Shown one piece after another: positions 42,623-51,401 of a DNA stretch of 64,000 nt. Origin of the DNA: Amylibacter sp. (GTDB lineage: Bacteria; Pseudomonadota; Alphaproteobacteria; Rhodobacterales; Rhodobacteraceae); NCBI GenBank assembly GCA_021775355.1, contig JAJFHZ010000034.1, forward strand, positions 433,450 to 497,449. Direction: 5' to 3'. Both the position numbers and the translations under genes were made by a program. The notes beneath the pieces are model-generated. The model had not been told where the DNA came from. It ran no database searches and was given only the letters and a program-made list of their open reading frames with translations. Positions within the stretch are counted from its first letter, which is position 1. Every line of letters begins with the position of its first letter.

Positions 42623-43275
42623 GGCTGCAATCCTTTATTCCAAAGCAAGCTAAGGGTTTTTATCACCGCCTCTTTGTCTTTTGAAAAGCTTTGCATGTTC
42701 GGGTCTTTTGCCAGAAACAGGTTGGTCAGATATTGATCCGTCATCCCGCCAAGCGCATATGCACGACGCATCAGTTCATCATGATCTATCGTATCGTCGT
42801 TAAGGGCCAATCTACGTTCGGTGGCCGCCACAACCGCATCAAGCCATTCACGGTTCAGCTTTTGGAACGCTGCCTGTGCCGACGGGTTTGGCCCCAAATG
42901 ACTTATCAAATATTTCATAAGGCCGGGGTTCTGTTCAAAAAGCCCCACATAAATCGCTGTGGCTGCTTTGATGGGATCAGCCGTTGTGCTTTGCGATGCC
43001 TTGCGCATCTGACATTGTAGGAAGTCGATAAAAAGCAAAGCTACATCTGCCAGTAAAGACGCCCGATCGGAAAAATAGATATAGAATGTACCGTGGGCAA
43101 CAGTTGCTTCCTTACATATGTCCGCCACTGTCAATTGTGTTATGTCTGATTTGTTTGCACATCGGCAAAGTGCTTCGCGAAGTGCAGCTTTAGTTCGTTC
43201 GCCTTTACGTAAATCTTTCGCGGTTTTCGATAATTCCGTCAAAAATCTGAGGTCATCCCTATCCAATAATATCAT
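42619..43275 (-). CDS. TetR-family transcriptional regulator
   Basis: A 218-residue repressor-type protein. The N-terminal helix-turn-helix spans roughly residues 26-72: RTKAALREAL ... LTVADICKEATVAHGTFYIYF. The ligand-binding part is helical with no recognised ligand. It is first in the operon with the PaaK-like ligase and the hydratase, so an acyl-CoA or aromatic ligand is plausible. A 16-base palindrome lies just upstream. Confidence 0.85.
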   Translation of the reverse strand: MILLDRDDLRFLTELSKTAKDLRKGERTKAALREALCRCANKSDITQLTVADICKEATVAHGTFYIYFSDRASLLADVALLFIDFLQCQMRKASQSTTADPIKAATAIYVGLFEQNPGLMKYLISHLGPNPSAQAAFQKLNREWLDAVVAATERRLALNDDTIDHDELMRRAYALGGMTDQYLTNLFLAKDPNMQSFSKDKEAVIKTLSLLWNKGLQP

Positions 43276-43292
43276 GATTCTTCCTGTTTATG

Positions 43293-43308
43293 AATATGAT
43301 GTCATATT
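43293..43308. promoter_or_regulatory. Palindromic operator candidate for the TetR regulator
   Basis: AATATGA-TG-TCATATT, perfect 7-bp arms, 18-33 bases upstream of the tetR start. Position and symmetry fit TetR autoregulation. It lies in the divergent gap to purB. Confidence 0.55.
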
Positions 43309-43434
43309 TATAAATAGAATTGCAATTTGTTGCAATGTTGCATTTCCATACGATTTCCCACCCTGTCCTTGCACGTTCGTGTACATCGGTCTAAGAGGCG
43401 CGTGTGATATTCACCAACTTAAAAGGCCCATCCC

Positions 43435-44736
43435 ATGATCCCGCGTTATTCCCGCCCTGAAATGGTCACCATATGGTCACCTGAAACCAAATTCCGTATC
43501 TGGTATGAAATCGAAGCACACGCTTGTGATGCAATGGCTGATCTGGGTGTGATCCCGCGTGAAAACGCGCAAGCGGTCTGGAAAGCCAAAGACGTGACAT
43601 TCGATGTGGCACGTATTGACGAGATTGAAGCCGTGACCAAACACGATGTAATTGCGTTTTTAACCCATCTGGCGGAACATGTCGGCAGTGATGAAGCCCG
43701 TTTTGTGCATCAAGGCATGACGTCATCGGATGTTCTGGATACATGTTTCAATGTGCAGCTTGTAAAAGCCTCTGACATTCTGATTGATGATGTGGAAAAA
43801 TTATTGGTGGCGTTGAAGCGTCGCGCGATGGAACATAAAATGACCGTTCGCATCGGTCGTTCACACGGCATACACGCGGAACCAACCACGATGGGCCTGA
43901 CATTTGCGCGATTCTATGCCGAGATGGACCGTAATCTGAACCGTTTGAAAAAAGCGCGTATGGAAATTGCAACGGGCGCAATTTCCGGTGCTGTCGGCAC
44001 CTTTGCCAATATTGACCCGGCCGTGGAAGAGCATGTTTGCGCCAAGCTGGGGCTGGAAGTTGAACCGATCAGCACGCAAGTGATCCCGCGTGACCGTCAT
44101 GCGGCATTTTTCGCAGCGTTAGGTGTAGTTGGCTCTTCTATAGAAAACATTGCGACTGAAATTCGCCATATGCAACGCACTGAAGTGCTGGAAGCGGAAG
44201 AGTTTTTCTCTAAAGGGCAAAAGGGTTCCAGTGCCATGCCGCATAAACGCAACCCCGTGTTGTCGGAAAACCTAACGGGTCTTGCACGGCTGGTGCGTAT
44301 GGCCGTAGTACCCGCAATGGAAAATGTCGCCCTCTGGCACGAACGCGATATTTCACATTCTTCCGTTGAACGTAATATTGGTCCTGACACCTGTATTACA
44401 CTGGATTTCGCTTTGGCGCGGTTGACAGGTTTGGTGGAGAAATTGGTGATCTACCCTGATAACATGCTGGCAAACATGAACAAATTCCGTGGTCTTGTCA
44501 TGTCACAACGGGTCCTTCTGGCTTTAACACAAGCTGGCGTCAGTCGTGAAGACAGCTATAAGTTGGTACAGCGCAATGCAATGAAGGTTTGGGAACGGGG
44601 TAAAGATTTCAAAACCGAGCTGCTTACAGATGAAGATGTTCTAAAAGCTTTGAGTGCTGAAGAGATCGAAGAAAAATTTGATCTGGACTATCACACCAAA
44701 CATGTTGATACGATCTTCAAGCGTGTTTTCGGGTAA
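43435..44736 (+). CDS. purB: Adenylosuccinate lyase
   Basis: Fumarate-releasing lyase acting twice in purine synthesis. Signature SSAMPHKRNPVLSEN is complete, with RIGRSHGIHAEPTTMG and FVHQGMTSSDVLDT providing the catalytic His and Ser region. Length 433 is typical of the Bacillus-like PurB class. It leads the local purine region, followed by the zeta subunit on the other strand and purC-purS-purQ. Confidence 0.97.
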   Translation: MIPRYSRPEMVTIWSPETKFRIWYEIEAHACDAMADLGVIPRENAQAVWKAKDVTFDVARIDEIEAVTKHDVIAFLTHLAEHVGSDEARFVHQGMTSSDVLDTCFNVQLVKASDILIDDVEKLLVALKRRAMEHKMTVRIGRSHGIHAEPTTMGLTFARFYAEMDRNLNRLKKARMEIATGAISGAVGTFANIDPAVEEHVCAKLGLEVEPISTQVIPRDRHAAFFAALGVVGSSIENIATEIRHMQRTEVLEAEEFFSKGQKGSSAMPHKRNPVLSENLTGLARLVRMAVVPAMENVALWHERDISHSSVERNIGPDTCITLDFALARLTGLVEKLVIYPDNMLANMNKFRGLVMSQRVLLALTQAGVSREDSYKLVQRNAMKVWERGKDFKTELLTDEDVLKALSAEEIEEKFDLDYHTKHVDTIFKRVFG

Positions 44737-44769
44737 CACCGCGCTCACAAAAACGTTACCTTATCTAAA

Positions 44770-44789
44770 AGAGTGATGAAAATCACTCT
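44770..44789 (+). terminator. Hairpin with GAAA tetraloop after purB
   Basis: AGAGTGAT-GAAA-ATCACTCT, a perfect 8-bp stem closed by a GNRA loop, 33 bases after the purB stop. The following sequence is only moderately T-rich, so it may stabilise the 3' end rather than terminate. Confidence 0.5.
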
Positions 44790-44922
44790 CTATTGTGTTA
44801 CTAAACGACATATTAGAGTTGGACTACAAAAACGGATATTACCTAACGGTTGATCGTTTTTGGGGGAAATTCAGACCCTATCAGAATGCGTGTTTTGATT
44901 GTGCCAATCTTTTCAAGAAAAA

Positions 44923-44948
44923 AAGGCCTCAGATTTATCTGAGGCCTT
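44923..44948. terminator. Bidirectional terminator between purB and the zeta-subunit gene
   Basis: AAGGCCTCAGAT / ATCTGAGGCCTT, a perfect 12-bp arm pair. An A run precedes it and a T run (TATTTTT) follows, so it can stop transcription from both converging sides. Confidence 0.85.
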
Positions 44949-44978
44949 ATTATTTTTACATCCCAAAACAGACGTGTC

Positions 44979-45293
44979 TTAGACTTCGTCAAGCACTTCC
45001 GCTTTTGCAACAACCATCAATTCAACCATCTTGGTGCGAATTGTGACTTCATCAGACTTATCCCCTAGATCGCCTGATATCTTGCGGTAAACATCTTCAT
45101 CACCGGGTTCTTCAAAGTCTGATTTAATAACCTCATTGGCGTAAGCCATTGCATCATCACCAGATTTTCCCATCAAATCTGCCGCCCAAAGGCCCAATAG
45201 CTTATTACGGCGTGCTCCTGCCTTAAACTGCATCTCCGCATCATGGGCGTATTTATTTTCAAATGCGCTTTCACGATCATCAAACGTACTCAT
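44979..45293 (-). CDS. ATPase inhibitor subunit zeta (DUF1476)
   Basis: Small protein that in alphaproteobacteria such as Paracoccus blocks ATP hydrolysis by the F1F0 ATP synthase. It begins MSTFDDRESAFENKYAHDAE, and ARRNKLLGLWAADLMGKSG is the family hallmark; 104 residues is the normal size. The ATG at 45293 is preceded by AAGGAGAAC. It is convergent with purB and divergent from purC. Confidence 0.9.
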   Translation of the reverse strand: MSTFDDRESAFENKYAHDAEMQFKAGARRNKLLGLWAADLMGKSGDDAMAYANEVIKSDFEEPGDEDVYRKISGDLGDKSDEVTIRTKMVELMVVAKAEVLDEV

Positions 45294-45371
45294 TCCTGTT
45301 CTCCTTATGGAATCTACCTGTCCGTAATATGATACCAAATTGATCCCACTACAAGGTGTGGCATAATGAAC

Positions 45372-45400
45372 TTGCTGCATGATTTAGGACAGCTTATAGA
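45372..45400 (+). promoter_or_regulatory. Sigma-70-type promoter of the purC operon
   Basis: TTGCTG at 45372-45377 and TATAGA at 45395-45400, with a 17-base spacer. It would start transcription near 45407, giving a leader of about 47 bases before purC. Confidence 0.5.
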
Positions 45401-45413
45401 GTGCGCAAGGAAC

Positions 45414-45439
45414 GGGGACAATGAGTCCCCCCATTGTCC
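45414..45439 (+). promoter_or_regulatory. Two mutually exclusive hairpins in the purC leader
   Basis: GGGGAC-AATGA-GTCCCC (45414-45430) and GGACAATG-N8-CATTGTCC (45416-45439) share bases and cannot form together. The second ends just before the GGAG of purC. Either could tune translation or transcription; alternatively the palindrome is a repressor site. Confidence 0.4.
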
Positions 45440-45453
45440 GATTGGAGACCCAC

Positions 45454-46212
45454 ATGGCCAAGGGTAAGAAGATTTACGAAGGCAAAGCCAAAACGCTGTA
45501 TGAAGGGCCGGAACCGGGAACAATCGTTCAATATTTCAAAGATGACGCCACTGCGTTTAATGCGGTTAAAAAAGATGTGATTGATGGCAAAGGCGCACTA
45601 AACAACCGTTTTTCCGAACATTTCATGCTTGGGTTGGAAAGTATCGGCATTCCGACACATTTCATCAAACGTCTGAATATGCGTGAACAACTGGTCAAAC
45701 GTGTCGAAATCATCCCGCTGGAAGTAATCGTGCGCAATGTCGTTGCCGGTTCTATGTCCAAACGTCTGGGGATTGAAGAAGGTACTGTTTTAAGCCGCCC
45801 GATTGTGGAATTCAGTTACAAAGAAGACAGTCTTGGCGATCCTTTGGTTGCAGAAGAGCATATCTTGGCACTGGAATGGGCCACACAGCGCGAATTGGAT
45901 GATATTATTGCGATGGCTTTACGGGTAAATGATTATCTGTCGGGCATCATGTACGGTGTCGGTATTAAACTGATTGATTTCAAGATTGAAATCGGGCGTT
46001 TGACGACAGATGATTATCAGCAATTGGTTATCGCCGATGAAATCAGCCCCGACAGTTGCCGCTTATGGGACATCAAGACCAATGAAAAGCTGGACAAAGA
46101 TGTGTTCCGTCGTGATTTAGGGTCTCTGACGGACGCATATTCAGAAGTAGCAAGACGATTGGGTTTGTTACCGAAAAACACCGCGCAAACTGCGCCTAAA
46201 CTTGTAAAATAA
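45454..46212 (+). CDS. purC: SAICAR synthetase
   Basis: Phosphoribosylaminoimidazole-succinocarboxamide synthase, joining aspartate to CAIR. Motifs: [14 protein letters not shown] at the start, [17 protein letters not shown], and [10 protein letters not shown] near the C-terminus, then [11 protein letters not shown] use the ATG at 45454, with GGAG ahead (252 residues). It opens the operon purC-purS-purQ. Confidence 0.97.
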   Translation: MAKGKKIYEGKAKTLYEGPEPGTIVQYFKDDATAFNAVKKDVIDGKGALNNRFSEHFMLGLESIGIPTHFIKRLNMREQLVKRVEIIPLEVIVRNVVAGSMSKRLGIEEGTVLSRPIVEFSYKEDSLGDPLVAEEHILALEWATQRELDDIIAMALRVNDYLSGIMYGVGIKLIDFKIEIGRLTTDDYQQLVIADEISPDSCRLWDIKTNEKLDKDVFRRDLGSLTDAYSEVARRLGLLPKNTAQTAPKLVK

Positions 46213-46223
46213 GGTCTGAAGCG

Positions 46224-46463
46224 ATGAAAGCACGTGTACATGTAACCCTGAAAAACGGCGTTTTGGACCCGCAAGGGGCCGCCGTAAAGCATTCACTGGG
46301 AACCCTCGGGTTTGAAGGTGTTGATCGGGTGCGCCAAGGCAAGATCATTGAATTGGAACTCTCCGAAACCGATACTGCGAAAGCTGAAGCACTTGTGAAA
46401 GACATGTGCGAAAAGCTTCTGGCGAACACGGTGATCGAAGATTATTCGGTGGAAATTCTGTAA
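46224..46463 (+). CDS. purS: FGAM synthase subunit PurS
   Basis: Small structural subunit of the three-part FGAM synthase (PurS, PurQ, small PurL). It begins MKARVHVTLKNGVLDPQG and has the usual GFEGVDRVRQGK stretch; 79 residues is typical. It is 11 bases after purC, and its stop overlaps the purQ start by one base (TAATG). purL itself is not in the window. Confidence 0.95.
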   Translation: MKARVHVTLKNGVLDPQGAAVKHSLGTLGFEGVDRVRQGKIIELELSETDTAKAEALVKDMCEKLLANTVIEDYSVEIL

Positions 46464-47140
46464 TGCGCGCCGCTGTTATTCAATTTCCGGGTTCTAACTG
46501 CGACCGCGATATGGCGGTGGGCTTTGATCGTGCCGCCGGACATAACAGCCGCACCCAGATGGTTTGGCACAAAGAAAGCAGCCTGCCCGATGGTTTGGAT
46601 ATTGTCGGCATTCCGGGCGGGTTTTCATTTGGTGATTACCTGCGCTGCGGGGCAATCGGGGCTCGCTCGCCTATTATGCGTTCCGTGATCGATTTCGCAA
46701 ACAAAGGTGGCCACGTAGTCGGTATCTGTAACGGCTTTCAGGTCTTAACGGAAAGCGGGCTTCTACCGGGTGTTCTGATGCGCAATTCTAACTTGAAGTT
46801 CATATGCAAAGATGTTGATCTGAAAATAGAAACAGCAAATTCCCCATTTACCAACGCACACAAACCCGGCGACATTGTTACCTACCCTGTTGCGCACCAT
46901 GATGGTAATTATACGGCAGACGCGGATACCTTGCGGACCCTGCACGGTGATGACCGCATTGCTTACACTTATGTAGACAACCCCAACGGTTCGGTCGATG
47001 ATATTGCAGGCATACTGTCTGAAAATCGCCGCGTTTTAGGTATGATGCCCCACCCGGAGCGTCTGAATGACCCTGTTTTAGGTGGAAATGACGGCTCTAA
47101 GCTATTTGAAAGCATCGCAGGCGCGCTGGTTTCCGCTTAA
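46463..47140 (+). CDS. purQ: FGAM synthase glutaminase subunit PurQ
   Basis: Class I glutamine amidotransferase feeding ammonia to PurL. The nucleophile Cys is in VVGICNGFQVL, the His and Glu in MMPHPERL. VIQFPGSNCDRD opens the protein. The ATG at 46463 overlaps the purS stop; the product is 225 residues. Confidence 0.96.
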   Translation: MRAAVIQFPGSNCDRDMAVGFDRAAGHNSRTQMVWHKESSLPDGLDIVGIPGGFSFGDYLRCGAIGARSPIMRSVIDFANKGGHVVGICNGFQVLTESGLLPGVLMRNSNLKFICKDVDLKIETANSPFTNAHKPGDIVTYPVAHHDGNYTADADTLRTLHGDDRIAYTYVDNPNGSVDDIAGILSENRRVLGMMPHPERLNDPVLGGNDGSKLFESIAGALVSA

Positions 47141-47200
47141 TATTTACAAAAACATCGTATTTCACTTGAGCGCACAATATACTGCGCCTAGTATTTAGGC

Positions 47201-48961
47201 ATGCTCAGTTTCACCCCGACCACCCCTGAAAACCCGACCCGTTCAAATATGCTTGTTCGTATTGGCGTCTTTTTTCTGATCCTGACGGCAGTTGCAGTTG
47301 TTTGGTTGAGCAATCTTTATTTCACACAACTTTTCGACAATTCCACCCGGGCAAATGCGGTACGGCAATTGTCGTTATATAGTGGCCGGATCATTAGTGA
47401 TCTGCAACGCAGTGCTGTGGTCCCATTGCTTTTATCACGCGACACCACGCTTATCTCGGCGCTGAATACTGCTGATTATGTCGCGTCATCACAACGCCTG
47501 ATCCGTTATCACAATGATATAGGCGCAAAAGAGATTTTCCTTCTGGACAAGGATGGGCGTACTGTTGCGTCCAGTAACCGTACGGATTTAGGGCAGTCTT
47601 TACACGACAAACCAGTCTATGTGTCCGCGATACGGTCACCTGATACGGTATTCACAAGCTTTCAAAACGACAGCGGCGGACGATCCTATTATTTCTCAAG
47701 AATATTGCAAAGCGATAAGGAAATCGTCGGTATTATCGTGGTCGAGGTCGATCTTGGCGGATTATTTGACACTTGGTCAAAAAATGACGCTACTTTAATC
47801 GTAACGAACTCTGAGGGTACTATATTACTCTCAACGGAACGTCAGTTCGAAAATCAAACCTTGTCGCAAGCCCTGTCAAATCAACCCGTTTTATCGACAA
47901 TGAAACGGGCATTGCGTGCCACGGGTGAATGGAGTGGTTCTGTAGCAGACGCTTATATCCGCAACCAACCTTTGTTCCGCATAGATGAAAAAGTGCCATT
48001 TCAGGGCTGGAATATTGTTTATCTGGCGTCTTATGAAAGCATACGCGCCCGCGTAAACGGCATTCTGGCGCTCGAAATAATGGGTTATGCAATGCTGTTT
48101 GCCTTGATGTTTTATATCCTGTCCAAACGCGCCATTCGCAAATCCTTTGTTTTTCAAGCGGAATCCGAAGAATTACGCATTCTAAATGACCAGCTAACCC
48201 TTGAAATTTCGCAACGCGAAGAAGCCGAGCGTAACTTACAGGTCGCCGAACAAAGTCTGGCGCAAAGCTCAAAGCTTGCCGCTTTGGGGGAAATGTCAGC
48301 TGCCGTCAGTCATGAATTGAACCAACCACTGGCAGCTATGCGAACTTATCTGGCTGGTGCCAAACTGTTATTAAAGCGCCGCCGCCCTGAAGAGGCAATC
48401 GGCAGCTTTCAACGCATAGATGACTTGATCGGTCGTATGGGAACCATTACAAAACAACTTAAATCCTACGCACGTAAAGGCGGCGATGAATTGCACCCTG
48501 TCGATTTACGCACGGCAATACACGGTAGCCTGTCGATGATGTCGCCCCAGTTAAATCAGCTGGAAATAGAGATTTCTGAAACCATGCCAAAAACACCCGT
48601 TATGGTTATGGGTGACGAGGTGCGTCTTGAACAGGTCATTGTAAACCTGTTACGCAATGCAATTGATGCGATGAAAACCCAAAATGACCGACATCTGGAT
48701 ATATTGCTTGTCGCAGGCGAAGTTGCAAAATTAAGCATCAAAGATAACGGCCCCGGTATTGAAAATCTGGATAACCTATTCGAGCCATTCTATACTACAA
48801 AACAACCCGGCGACGGCGTTGGATTGGGGTTGGCAATTTCTTCGGGCATTGTAAGTGACTTGGGTGGGCGGCTTCTTGCCAGAAATATTAAACCACATGG
48901 CGCCGTGTTTGAATTTCAGATACCTATGATCAAAGAAGAAGAAATAAAAGCGGCGGAGTAG
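47201..48961 (+). CDS. dctB: DctB-type sensor histidine kinase
   Basis: Membrane histidine kinase of 586 residues. One membrane helix lies near residues 18-40. A periplasmic Cache-type sensor domain follows (SLYSGRIISDLQRS, EIFLLDKDGRTVASS), a second helix near 293-310, then a coiled coil and the kinase. The H box is AVSHELNQPLAAMRTY; N, G1 and G2 boxes are NLLRNAIDAM, DNGPGI and GVGLGLAIS. The architecture matches the DctB sensors for C4-dicarboxylates, but no dctPQM transporter is adjacent, so the ligand is inferred. It sits 3 bases ahead of the regulator gene. Confidence 0.8.
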   Translation: MLSFTPTTPENPTRSNMLVRIGVFFLILTAVAVVWLSNLYFTQLFDNSTRANAVRQLSLYSGRIISDLQRSAVVPLLLSRDTTLISALNTADYVASSQRLIRYHNDIGAKEIFLLDKDGRTVASSNRTDLGQSLHDKPVYVSAIRSPDTVFTSFQNDSGGRSYYFSRILQSDKEIVGIIVVEVDLGGLFDTWSKNDATLIVTNSEGTILLSTERQFENQTLSQALSNQPVLSTMKRALRATGEWSGSVADAYIRNQPLFRIDEKVPFQGWNIVYLASYESIRARVNGILALEIMGYAMLFALMFYILSKRAIRKSFVFQAESEELRILNDQLTLEISQREEAERNLQVAEQSLAQSSKLAALGEMSAAVSHELNQPLAAMRTYLAGAKLLLKRRRPEEAIGSFQRIDDLIGRMGTITKQLKSYARKGGDELHPVDLRTAIHGSLSMMSPQLNQLEIEISETMPKTPVMVMGDEVRLEQVIVNLLRNAIDAMKTQNDRHLDILLVAGEVAKLSIKDNGPGIENLDNLFEPFYTTKQPGDGVGLGLAISSGIVSDLGGRLLARNIKPHGAVFEFQIPMIKEEEIKAAE

Positions 48962-48964
48962 CTG

Positions 48965-50299
48965 ATGGTCGAGCAAATTAAAATAGCGATTGTCGATGAT
49001 GAACAGGACATGCGCGAAAGCATTTCACAATGGCTGACTTTGTCGGGCTACCGCACGGTGACCTATCCAAGTGCGGTTCATGCTTTAAAAGATATTGATG
49101 CGGATTTTCCGGGGATTATTATTTCAGATGTCAGAATGCCCGAAATTAACGGCATTCAGTTCCTGAAAAAAATCCAAAGCATGGATAACACCATCCCGAT
49201 GATCATGATTACGGGCCACGGCGATGTTTCCATGGCGGTTGAGGCCATGCGCATCGGGGCTTATGATTTTCTTGAAAAACCGTTTAACCCCGAACGTATG
49301 GCGGAATTGGCCAAACGCGCCGTGCAAACCCGCCGCCTGACGTTGGACAACCGCACCTTGCGTCGTGAATTGTCGGACGGCACAGTTTTGTTGCGCAAAT
49401 TGGTTGGTTCCAGCCCCGTTATGGAACGTCTGCGTGAAGATATTCTGGACTTAGCACAAGCGGACGGGCATATATTGATCTCTGGCGAAACCGGCACGGG
49501 CAAAAGCCTGATTGCGCATGCCTTACACGCTTGTGGTTCACGTCAGGGCAAAAAATTCATCACAGTGAATTGTGCGGCTTATACGGAAGACGAACTGACA
49601 AAACGCTTGTTTGGCCCCAATAATGATGCAACCCCATTTTTGGAAGCGTCCCTAGGCGGTACATTATGCTTGGAAGACATCGAAAGCCTGCCTGCATCAG
49701 TACAGGCCAAACTGCTTTCCGCCATTACCGAACATGATCGGGGCGATATATCACAACTGCGTATTATTGCCATTTTCAATGAGCCTGATCCGAACAACGC
49801 TTTGGATGAGGTGTTGCGTCAGGATCTGTATTTCCGCCTAGCCGCGATGCAAATCACACCCCCGTCTCTGCGCCAACGCGGTGAGGATATTTTGACCCTG
49901 TTCACCCGTTATGCGGAAAATTTTGCCGATGAATACGGGTGTGATCAGCCGGAAGTTTCTGCCGAAGACGCCGCCAAACTGCTACAGGCCCCCTGGCCCG
50001 GTAATATCCGTCAGTTGATCAATCTGGCGGAACGCACGGTTTTGCAAAGCCGCCGCGGCAGCTATTCCATATCCGGGCTGCTGATGGCAGACGGCGAACA
50101 AGATACCCCTGAAGTGATGGAAGACGGCAAGCCGCTGAAGGAACATGTAGAGGCGTTTGAACGGATGCTGATAGACAACACCATGCGCCGCCACAAAGGC
50201 TCTATTCAGTCGGTGATGGAAGAATTAAAACTGCCGCGCCGCACGTTGAACGAGAAAATGGCAAAGTATAGCCTGACCCGTTCGGATTATGTGGGGTAA
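48965..50299 (+). CDS. dctD: DctD/NtrC-type response regulator lacking the GAFTGA loop
   Basis: Receiver (Asp55 in ISDVRMPE, Lys in EKPFN), AAA+ domain with Walker A GETGTGKS (residues 174-181) and a C-terminal Fis-type helix-turn-helix (LKLPRRTLNEKM). Between LFG (215-217) and GGTL only 13 residues remain, where relatives have about 21 including GAFTGA, the sigma-54 contact loop; here it reads LFGPNNDATPFLEASL. Walker B is CLEDIES rather than FLDEI-type, with Glu and Asp in swapped positions. The Arg-finger region DLYFRL is kept. It likely activates without sigma-54 or acts otherwise. Coupled to dctB. Confidence 0.82.
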   Translation: MVEQIKIAIVDDEQDMRESISQWLTLSGYRTVTYPSAVHALKDIDADFPGIIISDVRMPEINGIQFLKKIQSMDNTIPMIMITGHGDVSMAVEAMRIGAYDFLEKPFNPERMAELAKRAVQTRRLTLDNRTLRRELSDGTVLLRKLVGSSPVMERLREDILDLAQADGHILISGETGTGKSLIAHALHACGSRQGKKFITVNCAAYTEDELTKRLFGPNNDATPFLEASLGGTLCLEDIESLPASVQAKLLSAITEHDRGDISQLRIIAIFNEPDPNNALDEVLRQDLYFRLAAMQITPPSLRQRGEDILTLFTRYAENFADEYGCDQPEVSAEDAAKLLQAPWPGNIRQLINLAERTVLQSRRGSYSISGLLMADGEQDTPEVMEDGKPLKEHVEAFERMLIDNTMRRHKGSIQSVMEELKLPRRTLNEKMAKYSLTRSDYVG

Positions 50300-50404
50300 A
50301 GGTGTGAAATACTTGGTGTCCTAGCTAGGACATGCAGTTAACCGATTGTTTTTGTTTGTAGTAGTATAATAATTTGGAAATACACCTGCATGTTAAAAGC
50401 ACAT

Positions 50405-50434
50405 AATGTCCGCTTTGAGCCCTAAGTGGACATT
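50405..50434. repeat. Dispersed imperfect palindrome, copy 1 (also possible terminator of dctD)
   Basis: AATGTCCGCTT-N8-AAGTGGACATT: 11-bp arms with one mismatch, followed by TCTTTTT. It aligns without gaps to copies at 51177 and 54471. It lies in the 190-base gap after dctD, which holds no gene. Confidence 0.65.
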
Positions 50435-50490
50435 CGGTCTTTTTCTAAATCAAACGCTTACGGCCCGATACGAATATTGCATTTGCCCCT

Positions 50491-51030
50491 TTAGCGTATT
50501 TGCTCGTGAACAATGATAGTCAAATAGTTGGCAGAAATATAACCAAACAAACAACTCGCTACATATTTATTATTTATATTAAGATAAAACTGATCGACCT
50601 CTCCAAGCCACGGTTCGTTGCTGATATTCATAAGAGCACCATCAAATTCACATTTCAATTCAGATCGCTTAATCCCATAATCAATGGCTAGCTTTCGTAA
50701 TTGATAAGCTGTGCTGTTTTCATCAGGCCAGCCATTCTCTAAATGGCTATACATTTTTGATTTAATTTGTTCGGCTACGGAAAGAAAACAATTTTCCGCA
50801 GTCAACTCTCCTTGTCCAAACCCACCCGGAGGATCAAATTCATAACACTCTTCAAAAACTTTTGAGACGCATTGAAAATATGCATCATCATCTGCATTCC
50901 CTGTTGGTAGCGGGGTCTCATCTAAGCAAGCTACCATCGACGCTACAGTTTCTTTGTTCTGTGCATGGGATTGCTGGTTTGTTGAAATTACAAAAAACAA
51001 TGCGGCTATTATTATTAAAATTCTATACAT
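50491..51030 (-). CDS. Hypothetical secreted protein, Cys-rich
   Basis: A 179-residue exported protein, taking the ATG at 51030 with GGAG seven bases ahead. The signal peptide ends near QSHAQ. The mature part has at least six Cys (VACLDE, FQCVSK, EECYEF, ENCFLS, LKCEFD, ASCLFG), probably disulfide-bonded in the periplasm. The spacing is faintly reminiscent of LprI-like lysozyme-inhibitor proteins, but I would not assign that. Base composition is AT-rich. It converges on dctD. Confidence 0.6.
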   Translation of the reverse strand: MYRILIIIAALFFVISTNQQSHAQNKETVASMVACLDETPLPTGNADDDAYFQCVSKVFEECYEFDPPGGFGQGELTAENCFLSVAEQIKSKMYSHLENGWPDENSTAYQLRKLAIDYGIKRSELKCEFDGALMNISNEPWLGEVDQFYLNINNKYVASCLFGYISANYLTIIVHEQIR

Positions 51031-51116
51031 AATGTCTCCAAATAAGAATGATGGAACTATAGAGGAATTGGTCACGTCGTGACAATATATAGACACTATA
51101 TTATACGATAACATCG

Positions 51117-51146
51117 AACGGCAGCTTTGTCCGCATAGCTGTCGTT
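51117..51146. repeat. Dispersed imperfect palindrome, copy 2
   Basis: AACGGCAGCT ... AGCTGTCGTT with centre TTGTCCGCAT; arms differ by one base. It matches the copy at 56766 in about 25 of 30 positions. Confidence 0.65.
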
Positions 51147-51176
51147 CACATTGTGTTTGATGATCTCTTGGTGACC

Positions 51177-51206
51177 AATGGTTGCTTAGAGCCCAAAGTG
51201 CACACC
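51177..51206. repeat. Dispersed imperfect palindrome, copy 3 (degenerate)
   Basis: AATG...GCTT-A-GAGCCC-A-AAGTG...ACA aligns ungapped with copy 1 in 22 of 30 positions by hand count. Confidence 0.5.
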
Positions 51207-51401
51207 TAAAATCTGGTAAATTGATCGTCCTAATTGCAAGGACTCTGGGAACTCAGGCCAGCTTGTCCTAACATGAAGTTCTGTAGCAAACCGAATATGG
51301 GAGGCCGTTCAAGTTGCAACGGTCGAAGCCATGAGCAGAACACTGTAAAAATACTTGGAAACATATCGCAATGGAGACAATGCGGTGTCTGCGGTCAACG
51401 C

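Larger units (their letters stand above)
51031..51401. other. Gene-free stretch with two palindrome copies
   Basis: About 370 bases with no supported ORF. It contains the repeat copies at 51117-51146 and 51177-51206. The rest may be remnant sequence; I do not recognise it. Confidence 0.45.

Noticed and set aside
44795..45046. Plus-strand open frame after purB
   Set aside because: Starts at a GTG without a ribosome-binding site and runs straight through the bidirectional terminator into the zeta-subunit gene.
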